Assembly (NCBI GenBank): GCA_030039935.1
Contig: JASHUQ010000108.1
Span: forward strand, 1-17,191
DNA length: 17,191 bases
Reading direction: 5' to 3'
From: Microcaldota archaeon
GTDB lineage: Archaea > Micrarchaeota > Micrarchaeia > Micrarchaeales > Micrarchaeaceae
Shown: one piece after another, positions 5,607-13,074 of the stretch
Layout: each line of letters opens with the position of its first letter
Position numbering within the stretch: position 1 is the first letter of the stretch
Position numbers and translations under genes: made by a program
The notes under the pieces: generated by a model
Seen by the model: the letters and a program-made list of their open reading frames with translations, nothing else
Told to the model about the DNA's origin: nothing
The model's database searches: none

Positions 5607-7574
5607 TTGGAAGAAAGAAACGGAGATAAAGGAAAAAATAGCTCTAAGGAGCAGCTTGAAGAGCTTTTTGGAAAGATAGAGGGAATGCTGCCCAGCGACG
5701 CCAAGTTCGTAAAGGCAGAGTTTGAGGGTCCAGACATAGTCCTTTATCTGAAGAACGCGCGTCTTCTCTACCAGGATGACACAATAGTAAGGAACATCGC
5801 ATCATCAATAAAGAAGAAGCTGATCATAAGAAGCGATGAACAGTCTCTCATGAGCCCTGAAAGCGCAACAGAGAAGATAAAACTGCTGGTTCCCCAGGAA
5901 GCTGGTGTGCACAGCATTAGGTTCATGGCCAGGTTCTCAGAGGTTTACATAGAAGCGCTCAAGCCAGGCCTTGTGATAGGAAAGGGAGGAAGCACGCTAA
6001 AGAGCATTGCGATAGAGACTGGATGGTCACCTAAGGTATTGAGGATGCCGACAATGGAGAGCGACACAATATCTGGAGTAAGGCAGCTTATGTTCAATGA
6101 AGAGGAATTCAGGAAAAAGTTCCTTGCAAAAGTTGGAAAGGACATAAATAGGGTAATGGCAAAGAGCGAATGGCTAAAGGCTACGGCGCTTGGAGGATAC
6201 AGAGAAGTAGGAAGAAGCAGCCTTCTTCTTGAAACTCCTAATTCAAAGGTCATAATAGACTGCGGGATAAGCCCCGAGCCTGGCGCAAAGGGGGTTGATG
6301 CAAACAACGGGTCAGATGCAAACCGTGCATTTCCATACCTTGACAGCGCAAACCTCTCGATAAACGAGCTAAACGCCGTTATAATAACGCACGCGCACAT
6401 GGACCACATGGGGTTTGTTCCATACCTTTTCAAGTACGGATATGAAGGACCAGTATACTGCACGCCGCCGACAAGGGACCTTGCAGCGCTGCTTCTCAAG
6501 GACTATGTCAAGCTTGTGGTAAGGAGCGGGGGAACGCCATTGTATGATGAGAAAGATGTTAGGAAGATGCTGACCCACATGATAACAAGAGAATACAACG
6601 AGGTCACAAATATAACCGATGAGATAAAGCTTACATACCACAATGCCGGTCATATACTCGGCAGCGGCACAGTGCATCTTCACATAGGAGAGGGGATGTA
6701 CAACATAGTGCATACTGGAGACTTCAAGTACGGATTCTCAAGGCTTCTTGATCCGGCCAGCGTAAAATACCCAAGGGTTGATGCGCTGTTCATGGAGAGC
6801 ACATACGGAGGACAAAGCGATGTGACTCCTAATAGGCACGATGCAGAGAGGCATCTTATGGAAACGATAAAGAGGACTGTAGGCAATGGGGGCAAGGTCA
6901 TAATACCCGTATTTGCTGTCGGAAGGTCGCAGGAATTGCAGCTCGTCCTGGAGAGCTACCTCGCTAACGAGGGCCCGTACAAGCTTGACGTTCCAGTTTA
7001 TCTTGATGGAATGATACTAGAGGCTAGCGCAATACATACCGCTTATCCGGAATACCTGAAGGAATCGCTGAGGAACAGGATACTAAACAACAGGAGCCCG
7101 TTCGAAAGCGAGATATTCGAGGTAATGAAAGGAGAGCGCAGCGACATAGTGGACAAAGGCCCAGCAGTAATAGTCGCGAGCGGCGGAATGCTTAATGGAG
7201 GAGCAAGCCTTGAATACGTGAGGATGCTTGCAGAGGATCCAAAGAATGCAATACTGTTCGTTGGCTTCAACAGCGCAGGATCTTTAGGAAGAAGGGTGCA
7301 GAACGGGCTCAAGGACGTGGCTCTTCCAGATGAGGATGGAAAGCTAACACCTGTGAAAATAAACATGGAGGTGCATACGGTTGAGGGCTTTTCCGGCCAC
7401 AGCGACAGGAGGCAGCTTGTAAGCTTTGTCGAGAACCTGAGGCCAAAGCCAAAGACGATATTCACAATGCATGGAGAGGAGCAGAAGTGCGAGGATTTGG
7501 CAAGAACACTGGGAAGGATGATGCACGTGGATGCAAGGGCGCCTATGAACCTTGACAGCATAAGGCTGAAGTGA
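5607..7574 (+). CDS. aCPSF1: aCPSF1 (FttA), KH/metallo-beta-lactamase/beta-CASP ribonuclease
   Basis: Archaeal homologue of the CPSF73 endoribonuclease, which cuts nascent RNA 3' ends and drives transcription termination. N-terminal KH-like domains (about 15-145) include GLVIGKGGSTL (121-131). The metallo-beta-lactamase core has HAHMDH (262-267), HNAGHILGSG (345-354) and GDFKYG (371-376). The beta-CASP part follows, with FMESTYGG (395-402), VFAVGRSQE (435-443) and GFSGHSDRRQL (594-604). The frame opens at TTG 5544, inside psmB. I prefer TTG 5607 (655 aa) because the TATA-like TTTATACTT (about 5558-5566) lies downstream of 5544, and family members are about 635-650 aa. Only 5 bp separate its stop from the convergent dnaJ stop. 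Identity is certain; the exact start is not. Confidence 0.95.
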   Translation: MEERNGDKGKNSSKEQLEELFGKIEGMLPSDAKFVKAEFEGPDIVLYLKNARLLYQDDTIVRNIASSIKKKLIIRSDEQSLMSPESATEKIKLLVPQEAGVHSIRFMARFSEVYIEALKPGLVIGKGGSTLKSIAIETGWSPKVLRMPTMESDTISGVRQLMFNEEEFRKKFLAKVGKDINRVMAKSEWLKATALGGYREVGRSSLLLETPNSKVIIDCGISPEPGAKGVDANNGSDANRAFPYLDSANLSINELNAVIITHAHMDHMGFVPYLFKYGYEGPVYCTPPTRDLAALLLKDYVKLVVRSGGTPLYDEKDVRKMLTHMITREYNEVTNITDEIKLTYHNAGHILGSGTVHLHIGEGMYNIVHTGDFKYGFSRLLDPASVKYPRVDALFMESTYGGQSDVTPNRHDAERHLMETIKRTVGNGGKVIIPVFAVGRSQELQLVLESYLANEGPYKLDVPVYLDGMILEASAIHTAYPEYLKESLRNRILNNRSPFESEIFEVMKGERSDIVDKGPAVIVASGGMLNGGASLEYVRMLAEDPKNAILFVGFNSAGSLGRRVQNGLKDVALPDEDGKLTPVKINMEVHTVEGFSGHSDRRQLVSFVENLRPKPKTIFTMHGEEQKCEDLARTLGRMMHVDARAPMNLDSIRLK

Positions 7575-7579
7575 AAGTG

Positions 7580-8677
7580 CTAGAAAATTCCGAATTTCTT
7601 TTTCTTTGAATCCAGGCTTGCGAATTTTTCCAGATAGTCTCTCTGCTCTTTTGTAAGGCTCTTTGGAACATCAACAACTATCCTTACAATCTCATCCCCC
7701 GCTCCGTTTCTATTGAAATGCGGAATTCCATGCCCCTTTAGCATTATTTCGCTGTCGCTCTGCGTTCCCTCATCCACCTTCACCTTCTTTTCGCCCTCAA
7801 GAGTCGGAACAGCGACCTCGCCCCCAAGGGCGGCAACGTAGAACGGAACACTAACATCAACATGTATATTGTCTCCGCTTCTCCTGAACTTCCTGTCGGG
7901 CATTACATTGACATCTATGTACAAATCTCCCACCCTGTCTTTTCCGAAATCTCCCATTCCCTTTACCCTTAATCTTGTTCCTGTATCGACACCTTTTGGT
8001 ATTGTTACCTTTATCCTATTTTCAGAATGCCTTTTCCCTGTGCCGCTGCAAATTCTGCATGTTTTTGATGGTGCTTTTCCGTTTCCATAGCACTTTGTGC
8101 ATGTTGTTATTGTCTGCATTACTCCAAATGGGGTTCTTCTTGTTGTTGCTATCTGGCCGCTTCCCCCGCACCTGTCGCAGCTTACAATCTTGCTTCCCGG
8201 CTCTGCGCCGCTCCCTTTGCAGTTTTCGCATCTTGCCACATGCCTTAATGATATCTCTTTCTCTGTTCCGTGCGCTGCCTGCAATAGAGTCACGTCAGTT
8301 CTTGCAAGTATGTCATTTCCCAAATCGCCGCCTCTGCTTCCAGGAAAGCCGAATATGTCGCCGAACATGCCGGATCCAAAGTCCATATTTATGCCCATAT
8401 TCTTGAATATCTCGTCGATGTTGAAATTCCTGAATATGTCTTCCTGTGTGTACCTTTGGTTGAATGCATCCGGTCCATATGCGTCATACTGCTTCCTCTT
8501 TTCAGGGTCGCTCAGTACCGCATATGCTTCATTAATATGCTTGAAATGCTCCTCTGCGCCTTTGTCTTTGTTCCTATCTGGATGAAATTTCAGGGCGAGC
8601 TGCCTGTAAGCATTTTTTATATCGTCTTCGCTAGCATTCTTTGGCACACCGAGTATTTTGTAGTAATCATTGTCCAT
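7580..8677 (-). CDS. dnaJ: Chaperone DnaJ (Hsp40), type I
   Basis: Co-chaperone that delivers clients to DnaK and stimulates its ATPase. The J domain (4-66) has HPD at 32-34. Residues 70-120 replace a classic Gly/Phe-rich linker with a shorter segment only mildly rich in these residues ([14 protein letters not shown]). The zinc region holds all four CxxCxGxG repeats: CENCKGSG (150), CDRCGGSG (167), CTKCYGNG (193) and CRICSGTG (207). The C-terminal substrate-binding barrel follows (about 220-342). Length 365 aa is typical. It is the last gene of the operon, starting 9 bp after the dnaK stop, so it is almost certainly cotranscribed. Confidence 0.97.
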   Translation of the reverse strand: MDNDYYKILGVPKNASEDDIKNAYRQLALKFHPDRNKDKGAEEHFKHINEAYAVLSDPEKRKQYDAYGPDAFNQRYTQEDIFRNFNIDEIFKNMGINMDFGSGMFGDIFGFPGSRGGDLGNDILARTDVTLLQAAHGTEKEISLRHVARCENCKGSGAEPGSKIVSCDRCGGSGQIATTRRTPFGVMQTITTCTKCYGNGKAPSKTCRICSGTGKRHSENRIKVTIPKGVDTGTRLRVKGMGDFGKDRVGDLYIDVNVMPDRKFRRSGDNIHVDVSVPFYVAALGGEVAVPTLEGEKKVKVDEGTQSDSEIMLKGHGIPHFNRNGAGDEIVRIVVDVPKSLTKEQRDYLEKFASLDSKKKKFGIF

Positions 8678-8686
8678 GTTTCATTT

Positions 8687-10525
8687 TCACTTCTCCACTT
8701 TATAATCTGTGTCTGTTGCACTGGAATCACTGCTGTCAGATGGCGGGGGAGCCTGGTAGGGCTGCCCTTCCTCTTGCTCACCTCCTTTATACACACTGGA
8801 TCCAATCTCTTCCAATGCGCTCTTCAGGCTGTCCATCCTTTCTTTTATAGCATCGTAATTCTCGCTCTTCACCGCTTCTGAGAGTGAATCCTTGGTGCTG
8901 TTTATCCTGTCCACAACATCTTTTGGGATTTTGTCCTTGTATTCCTCAAGCGATCTTTCTGTTGTGTACACAAGAGATTCGGCTGTGTTCTTTAGCTCCA
9001 CCTGCTCTCTTATTGTTTTATCCTGCTCTTCGAACTTCTGCGCCTCGTCTATCTTCTTTTCAATGTCGTCCTTGCTCATTTTATGAGGAGCGACAATGTC
9101 CATTCCCTGCGATTTTCCTGTCTTGAGATCCTTTGCTATCACATGGAGTATTCCATTTGAGTCGATGTCGAATGTAACCTCTATCTGCGGCAATCCCCTC
9201 CTTGCTGGAGGTATCCCCATCAGTGTGAACCTGCCAAGCTGCACATTGTCCTTTGAAAGCGCCCTTTCTCCCTGCGTTATAACTATGTCTACCCTGTCTT
9301 GCATATCATCTGCTGTTGAGAATACCTGTGATTTCTTTATCGGAATTGTTGTGTTTCTCTCAATCAGCTTTGTCGCAACCCCTCCCAGTGTTTCTATTGC
9401 AAGCGACAATGGAGTCACATCTAGAAGAACTATGTCTTTGACTTCTCCTGTTAGCACGCCAGCCTGAATTGCGGCTCCAAGAGCAACACATTCCATAGGA
9501 TCAACTCCTCTTTCTACTTTCTTGCCAAGCAGTTGCTCCACATATCTCTGAACGATCGGCATCCTTGTTGGCCCTCCGACAAGTATTACCTTGTCGAGAG
9601 CATTCGGCTCGAGCTTTGCGTCCTTAAGCGCCTGCATTACGGATTTCGCAGACCTTTCTATTATTGGAACTACAAGCGATTCCAGTTTCGCCCTTGTGAA
9701 GTTATACGTGAAGTTTATCGGGTTTCCCTTTGAATCCTTTGCAAGGAATGGAAGATTTATCTCTGTATTAAGAACAGTAGACAACTCTATCTTTGCCTTT
9801 TCACCCGATTCCCTGAGACGTTGCAGTGCTTGGTGATCCTTTGTTATGTCAATTCCATGTTTGTCCTTTATCTCCTTGACAAGCATGTCAACAATCGCGT
9901 TGTCCATGTCTGTTCCTCCTAATTGTGTATCACCGTTTGTAGAGACAACCTCGAATACCCCCTTTCCGAATTCCATTATTGTTACATCTAGAGTTCCTCC
10001 TCCAAGGTCATAGACCATTATCTTCATGTTCTTGTTTGCCTTGTCAAGTCCGTATGCCAATGCCGCCGCAGTAGGCTCATTTACAAGCCTTACAACTTCA
10101 AGTCCCGCAATCTCTCCAGCGTCTTTTGTAGCCTGTCTCTGGTTGTCGTTGAAGTAAGCCGGAACTGTAATCACAGCCTTTGTCACCTCTTCTCCAAGAA
10201 ATGCCTCAGCGTCTTTCTTTATTTTCTGAAGAAGCATTGCGGACAATTCCTGAGGCTTGTACTCCTTGTTCAATATCCTGTATCTATAATCTGTTCCCAT
10301 CTTTCTCTTGAATGCGGTTATTGTACCGTCGGCGTTTGCTACAGCCTGCCTTCTTGCGGGCTCTCCAACAAGCCTTTGTCCATCTTTTGTGAATGCAACA
10401 TAGCTTGGGAATGCCTTTCCATAAAGAGAGGTTCCCTCTCCGCTTGGTATGAGTGTTGGTCTTCCTCCTTCCAGCACTGCCGCTGCACTGTTTGATGTTC
10501 CTAAATCTATTCCAATTATTTTCAT
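8687..10525 (-). CDS. dnaK: Chaperone DnaK (Hsp70)
   Basis: ATP-dependent Hsp70 of 612 aa. Motifs: phosphate-1 [12 protein letters not shown] (4-15), phosphate-2 [13 protein letters not shown] (171-183), adenosine motif [13 protein letters not shown] (313-325), and the interdomain linker [19 protein letters not shown] (364-382). The substrate-binding and lid domains follow, ending in an acidic Ser/Asp-rich tail with terminal VEK rather than EEVD. I place the start at ATG 10525. The frame extends 11 codons further upstream, but those codons overlap grpE, and GGTGA stands 6 bases before this ATG. That GGTGA also contains the grpE TGA stop, so translation is probably coupled. Archaeal DnaK is generally regarded as acquired from bacteria. 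Confidence 0.97.
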   Translation of the reverse strand: MKIIGIDLGTSNSAAAVLEGGRPTLIPSGEGTSLYGKAFPSYVAFTKDGQRLVGEPARRQAVANADGTITAFKRKMGTDYRYRILNKEYKPQELSAMLLQKIKKDAEAFLGEEVTKAVITVPAYFNDNQRQATKDAGEIAGLEVVRLVNEPTAAALAYGLDKANKNMKIMVYDLGGGTLDVTIMEFGKGVFEVVSTNGDTQLGGTDMDNAIVDMLVKEIKDKHGIDITKDHQALQRLRESGEKAKIELSTVLNTEINLPFLAKDSKGNPINFTYNFTRAKLESLVVPIIERSAKSVMQALKDAKLEPNALDKVILVGGPTRMPIVQRYVEQLLGKKVERGVDPMECVALGAAIQAGVLTGEVKDIVLLDVTPLSLAIETLGGVATKLIERNTTIPIKKSQVFSTADDMQDRVDIVITQGERALSKDNVQLGRFTLMGIPPARRGLPQIEVTFDIDSNGILHVIAKDLKTGKSQGMDIVAPHKMSKDDIEKKIDEAQKFEEQDKTIREQVELKNTAESLVYTTERSLEEYKDKIPKDVVDRINSTKDSLSEAVKSENYDAIKERMDSLKSALEEIGSSVYKGGEQEEGQPYQAPPPSDSSDSSATDTDYKVEK

Positions 10526-10529
10526 GTTT

Positions 10530-11009
10530 TCACCTATTGTTTTCGTTTTTATCATCATTTATTTGATTTTCTTCCTTTGATATTATCACTGAAGCGGGCC
10601 TCAATACGATTCCATTGAAAGTATAGCCCTTCTTTGTGACCTCTAGTATTGTCCCCGGCTTTCTTTTTGCATCTATTTTTGCCATTACTATTTCGTGTTT
10701 GTAAGGATCGAACTTTCCATTCGTTTCCATTTCCTTCAATCCCTCTTTCTTCAGCATTCCAACAAAATTCGAATACACCATCTCTATTCCCTTTGTAAGG
10801 CTCTTGTTGTCTGATCCATTTACTGACAAAAGCGCAAGTTCAAATTCATCAAGTATCGGAAGCATGCTTGCAGCAAGCTCTGCCTTTCCTATGCCTCTTG
10901 CATTGTCCAAGTCATTCTTCACCCTTTTCTTGTAATTGTCAAACTCTGCCGCGAGCCTGAGCATGCGCTCCTTCAGCTCTGCGTAATCCTCTTTCTTTTC
11001 ATTCTTCAC
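10530..11009 (-). CDS. grpE: Nucleotide exchange factor GrpE
   Basis: Releases ADP from DnaK. An N-terminal helical part (about 8-62, [19 protein letters not shown]) forms the long dimer coiled coil. The C-terminal beta domain has the family motif [11 protein letters not shown] (99-109) and ends with [17 protein letters not shown]. The 159-aa length is a little short for the family. The start is a GTG (11007-11009) overlapping the TGA stop of the upstream regulator as GTGA; no ATG lies in frame upstream. This overlap and the shared TGA/SD with dnaK show a tightly coupled operon. Confidence 0.93.
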   Translation of the reverse strand: MKNEKKEDYAELKERMLRLAAEFDNYKKRVKNDLDNARGIGKAELAASMLPILDEFELALLSVNGSDNKSLTKGIEMVYSNFVGMLKKEGLKEMETNGKFDPYKHEIVMAKIDAKRKPGTILEVTKKGYTFNGIVLRPASVIISKEENQINDDKNENNR

Positions 11010-11452
11010 TTCTCCCTTTGCCTCTTCATTCTCGGTAATTTTATCACCTCTCCGCTTTTTGCTGTAAATAATCTGTCGAAATCCCTGGCCATGTCGAGCA
11101 TTCGCCTCATCTCTTTTTCTATATCATATTCAAGTTCCTCTATTACCTTTGACATCTCTCCAGCTCTTAGGTGGTATTTCCTGCCCTTCTTTACTATGAT
11201 TCCTGAATCTATGAACCTGTTTAAATGGTATATGACAGTGCTTCTAGGAATATTCTTCTCGAATCTTAATTCAGAGCTTGATAATCCGTCTATTCCCTCC
11301 TTTGCTGCGTATGCAAAGTCCTTGAGTATCTGTTCCGCTATGCTGTCCTTATGATCTCCTGACAATCCTAATACAGCGACAAACCACCTGAGCATTTTTT
11401 CAGGATCATCATCATCAGGCCTCTGTATAACTCTGATTTCTATTCTTTCCAT
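11006..11452 (-). CDS. Winged-helix transcriptional regulator, first gene of the chaperone operon
   Basis: DNA-binding protein of 148 aa with an ArsR/MarR-like winged helix. Residues about 37-65 form the first helices, about 68-82 (IPRSTVIYHLNRFID) look like a recognition helix, and SGIIVKKGRKYHL (83-95) is the wing. A long charged helix follows (97-128, VIEELEYDIEKEMRRMLDMA), probably for dimerisation, then a basic tail. It heads the operon with grpE, dnaK and dnaJ and overlaps grpE by 3 bp. A perfect palindrome lies 8 bp before its ATG, so it is probably the operon's own repressor, filling the place of HrcA/HspR in bacteria or Phr in Pyrococcus. The fold is well supported; the regulatory role is inferred. 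Confidence 0.85.
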   Translation of the reverse strand: MERIEIRVIQRPDDDDPEKMLRWFVAVLGLSGDHKDSIAEQILKDFAYAAKEGIDGLSSSELRFEKNIPRSTVIYHLNRFIDSGIIVKKGRKYHLRAGEMSKVIEELEYDIEKEMRRMLDMARDFDRLFTAKSGEVIKLPRMKRQREK

Positions 11453-11460
11453 TCAAGCCC

Positions 11461-11477
11461 CAGTATATTATATACTG
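11461..11477. promoter_or_regulatory. Perfect 17-bp palindrome, candidate operator of the chaperone operon
   Basis: CAGTATAT-T-ATATACTG is a perfect 8+1+8 inverted repeat. It ends 8 bp before the regulator's start codon (11452) and lies between that codon and the likely TATA box. With transcription starting near 11456, the palindrome would cover about -21 to -5, where a bound dimer would block polymerase. The symmetry is seen directly; the operator role is inferred. Confidence 0.65.
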
Positions 11478-11500
11478 CTTTATATAGTAAAGATATAAAT
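11478..11500 (-). promoter_or_regulatory. TATA boxes of the regulator-grpE-dnaK-dnaJ operon
   Basis: Read on the minus strand, CTATATAAAG (11478-11487) is a near-consensus archaeal TATA box centred about 30 bases before the regulator ATG. A second candidate, ATTTATATCT (11491-11500), lies just upstream. Either choice puts the palindrome at 11461-11477 inside the core promoter. Confidence 0.55.
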
Positions 11501-11581
11501 ACTTTTCGATTAGTAGAGTATATATTTGATATGTCAAATAAAAGTTGACATTATTATGCTATGCAAAAGAGACAGCACAAA

Positions 11582-12007
11582 TCACTTATCTCTTAGGAAT
11601 TCATAATGAAGCCAATTAGAAAAATTCCCGTTGTATTCAACGCTATCAGCTCTCTGTTTTTTTGCCTTCTCTAGAAGCTCGATCTTCAGCCTTCTATAGC
11701 TCAGGGATTCGAATTGCAGCCTATGCAAATCCTTGCGCCTTTTGTGCCTTGCCTCTTTTATCCTGCTGTCGAATTGGGATAGCATATCGCTTGTGTCCTT
11801 AAGCCTCCACAGAATCTGGAACATTTCCTTTGTGACTTTCGGCCCTCCTGTTCCATCATAAACAAGAGATAAGGTTGCGTCTGAACTTAGCCTTTGCTTC
11901 CATTCCTGCACTGTCATTCTTTCGATTTGCTGTTCGCTCCTTATTGGTACTTCCGGCATATCCGCATCTGCAGCATTGGGCAAAACTCGTTCTACCATAA
12001 GAGGCAT
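11582..12007 (-). CDS. Hypothetical protein, charged helical C-terminus
   Basis: I do not recognise this 141-aa protein. It has no signal peptide or membrane segment. Residues about 60-120 are strongly charged and likely helical (RIKEARHKRRKDLHRLQFES, then LLEKAKKQR), suggesting nucleic-acid or protein binding. Two in-frame ATGs exist, at 12007 and 11998. The TATA-like ATATAAATATTT on the minus strand is centred near 12022, which predicts transcription starting almost at 11998 (leaderless). The N-terminus may therefore be MVERVLPN (138 aa). It lies just outside the tRNA-derived repeat at 12038-12064, reading away from it. Confidence 0.6.
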   Translation of the reverse strand: MPLMVERVLPNAADADMPEVPIRSEQQIERMTVQEWKQRLSSDATLSLVYDGTGGPKVTKEMFQILWRLKDTSDMLSQFDSRIKEARHKRRKDLHRLQFESLSYRRLKIELLEKAKKQRADSVEYNGNFSNWLHYEFLRDK

Positions 12008-12037
12008 TTCGCGCCTAAATATTTATATCTAGTTTTT

Positions 12038-12064
12038 ATGGGCCCGGGGAGAATTGAACTCCCG
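12038..12064 (-). repeat. Distal att-like copy of the tRNA-Val 3' end
   Basis: These 27 bases are identical to 13002-13028. Read on the minus strand they give a T-stem/loop with TTCAATT, the acceptor 3' strand CGGGCCC, and A73. The 5' half of a tRNA is absent: the bases that follow on the plus strand (12065 on) share no anticodon or D-arm with the tRNA-Val and contain no GGGCCCG. It is thus a truncated tRNA fragment. Confidence 0.85.
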
Positions 12065-12097
12065 ATCCCTCTACCCTACGTCGAGGTTTTGGAGTGT

Positions 12098-12128
12098 TTT
12101 ATATGCTAGAGTACGAAAAGCATATAAA
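12098..12128. promoter_or_regulatory. Inverted repeat over the antitoxin promoter
   Basis: TTTATATGCT (12098-12107) and AGCATATAAA (12119-12128) are exact reverse complements with an 11-base spacer. The right arm overlaps the probable TATA box (TATAAATA, 12123-12130), about 30 bases before the antitoxin ATG. Toxin-antitoxin operons of this class repress themselves at such sites, so this is a likely operator. Confidence 0.55.
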
Positions 12129-12159
12129 TAAGAAAGTAAGATAATATTACTGTGATAAT

Positions 12160-12426
12160 ATGGCCGATGAAGTAACCATAATGAGCGTTAGGGGACAGGT
12201 TGTAATACCGAAGGAGGTAAGGAAGAAGTTGCAACTTAAGCCAAAGGACAGGCTTATAGTATATGGTGAGGAAGACACCATAATAATGAAACGCCTTAAT
12301 CTGCCCCAGCTCAAGGAGACCTTTGAGAAGATAAAGATGATTTCAAAGGAGCGCGATGCTAGGCACGGAAGGCTTAGCCAGAAGGACATAGATAGGGAGG
12401 TTTCCGCAGTAAGACATGCGCGCTAG
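12160..12426 (+). CDS. vapB: AbrB/SpoVT-type antitoxin (VapB-like)
   Basis: Antitoxin of 88 aa. Residues 3-46 are the swapped-hairpin DNA-binding domain: VTIMSVRGQVVIPKEVRKKL followed by LKPKDRLIVYGEEDTIIMKRL. The C-terminal half (47-88, LKETFEKIKMISKERDARHG onward) is the charged flexible part that normally wraps the toxin. It starts at ATG 12160 with its own TATA box and an inverted repeat upstream. The toxin gene begins 3 bp after its stop, the usual antitoxin-toxin order. The pair sits between two copies of a tRNA-Val 3' end, which suggests it arrived with a mobile element. Confidence 0.92.
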   Translation: MADEVTIMSVRGQVVIPKEVRKKLQLKPKDRLIVYGEEDTIIMKRLNLPQLKETFEKIKMISKERDARHGRLSQKDIDREVSAVRHAR

Positions 12427-12429
12427 GTT

Positions 12430-12840
12430 GTGCCTATGGTGCGTGTAGTTCTTGACACTAATATCTTAGTCTCTGGCTTGCTGCACAACGGCAAGCCTAG
12501 GAGACTGCTTGAGTTAGCGGTGCAGGGGAAGATAGAGATTGTATCATCGGTAGAGATGATAGAAGAATTGGGAGAAGTCCTTTCAAGAGAGAAGTTTGGA
12601 CTACGTAAGGAAGAACAGGCAATAATGCTAGACTTTGTGATAAGAGTTAGTAGAATAACTGTTCTTAAAAGCAAATTTAAGGCAGTTAAGGAAGACCCTG
12701 ATGATGACACTGTGATAAACACAGCATACGATGGGAATGCAGATTACATAGTATCTGGTGATGGGAAGGTTTTAGGACTGAAGCAATTTGGTAAGATATT
12801 GATAATGAAGGCTGATGACATGCTTAAGCTAGTGGAGTGA
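12430..12840 (+). CDS. vapC: PIN-domain toxin (VapC-like, COG1569-type)
   Basis: Putative Mg-dependent ribonuclease toxin of 136 aa. The N-terminal VVLDTNILVSGLL (6-18) gives the first catalytic aspartate (Asp9). Glu45 or Glu46 in VEMIEEL is the second acid. DPDDDTVINTAYDGNADYIVSGDGKVL (89-115) gives the remaining acids (Asp92/93, Asp111). The wording LLELAVQGKIEIVSS and ADYIVSGDGKVLGLKQF matches the 'putative toxin, PIN family' group more than small classic VapC. The start is GTG 12430 or ATG 12436, which gives MVRVVLDTN; either keeps the domain. It is partnered with the AbrB-type antitoxin just upstream. The RNA target cannot be told from sequence. Confidence 0.9.
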   Translation: MPMVRVVLDTNILVSGLLHNGKPRRLLELAVQGKIEIVSSVEMIEELGEVLSREKFGLRKEEQAIMLDFVIRVSRITVLKSKFKAVKEDPDDDTVINTAYDGNADYIVSGDGKVLGLKQFGKILIMKADDMLKLVE

Positions 12841-13001
12841 TCTTTTAAGGCATTCTGTCTTTTCTGGTGTAAAGGCTCTATCAATTTCTTCATAAAGCTC
12901 CTCTTTTAGCTGTCGCAGTTCGGATTTGGCAAGAATTCTAGTTTCTTTTTTGGGTTTGTTTGGTGCTTCTGAACTCTGACTTTGTCGTTGTAATTTCCAG
13001 A
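12829..13001 (-). pseudogene. C-terminal remnant of an unidentified gene, truncated at the tRNA junction
   Basis: On the minus strand a frame stays open through this whole stretch and stops at TAG (12829-12831). It reads about 55 residues with a protein-like charged pattern, including KPKKETRILAKSELRQLKEE and then LYEEIDRAFTPEKTECLKRS. It has no ATG, GTG or TTG start: going upstream it runs into the tRNA-Val gene and meets a stop there. Its end overlaps the toxin gene by 12 bp. The best reading is the tail of a gene whose front was lost when the element joined the tRNA. Elements of the SSV type split their integrase gene this way, but I cannot identify this piece. It could also be a chance open frame. 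Confidence 0.35.
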
Positions 13002-13028
13002 ATGGGCCCGGGGAGAATTGAACTCCCG
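13002..13028 (-). repeat. Proximal att-like repeat inside tRNA-Val
   Basis: 27-bp copy identical to 12038-12064. It covers one base beyond the discriminator, A73, the 3' acceptor strand, the T-stem and T-loop of the intact tRNA-Val. The match stops at once on either side (13001 and 13029 differ). Confidence 0.85.
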
Positions 13029-13074
13029 GTCTTTACCTTGTGAAGGTAACGTCTTGCCATTCGACCACGGGCCC
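13003..13074 (-). tRNA. tRNA-Val (anticodon CAC)
   Basis: Decodes GUG valine codons. Read on the minus strand: acceptor GGGCCCG pairs with CGGGCCC; the D arm begins GTC and ends GAC with the conserved GG in its loop; anticodon stem TTACC/GGTAA holds loop TTCACAA, giving anticodon CAC; the variable loop is AGACC; T-stem GGGAG/CTCCC holds loop TTCAATT; discriminator is A. Total 72 nt, no intron, CCA not encoded. An AT-rich TATA-like stretch (about 13096-13108) lies 22-34 bases upstream. The 3' half is the target copy of the 27-bp repeat. Confidence 0.95.

Larger units (their letters stand above)
12038..13028. mobile_element. tRNA-Val-targeted mini-island carrying a toxin-antitoxin pair
   Basis: A 27-bp perfect direct repeat (12038-12064 and 13002-13028) bounds this segment. 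The right copy is the T-arm, 3' acceptor strand and discriminator base of an intact tRNA-Val. The left copy is the same piece with no tRNA body attached. This is the arrangement left when an element recombines into the 3' end of a tRNA gene and restores it. Cargo: an AbrB-type antitoxin, a PIN toxin and a start-less coding tail. No integrase is present, so it is either a decayed remnant or an element moved in trans. Repeat and geometry are seen; mobility is inferred. Confidence 0.65.

Noticed and set aside
5945..6499. 184-codon open frame on the minus strand
   Set aside because: It lies wholly inside aCPSF1, whose domains are unmistakable, and has no recognisable protein features.
7043..7561. 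172-codon open frame antisense to aCPSF1
   Set aside because: Shadow of the real gene; Ser/Leu-rich composition is typical of reverse-frame artefacts.
8097..8585. Plus-strand frame opposite dnaJ
   Set aside because: Antisense to the DnaJ zinc region; its Cys and Pro content mirrors the CxxCxGxG repeats.
10526..10558. Upstream start for dnaK
   Set aside because: It would add 11 residues overlapping grpE; the GGTGA-spaced ATG at 10525 gives the standard Hsp70 N-terminus.
12038..12110. Second tRNA gene or split tRNA 3' half
   Set aside because: Only the T-arm and 3' acceptor strand are present. No matching 5' acceptor (GGGCCCG), D-arm or usable anticodon loop with T33 lies beside it, and the match to tRNA-Val ends abruptly after 27 bp. 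A trans-encoded 5' half cannot be excluded without the rest of the genome.
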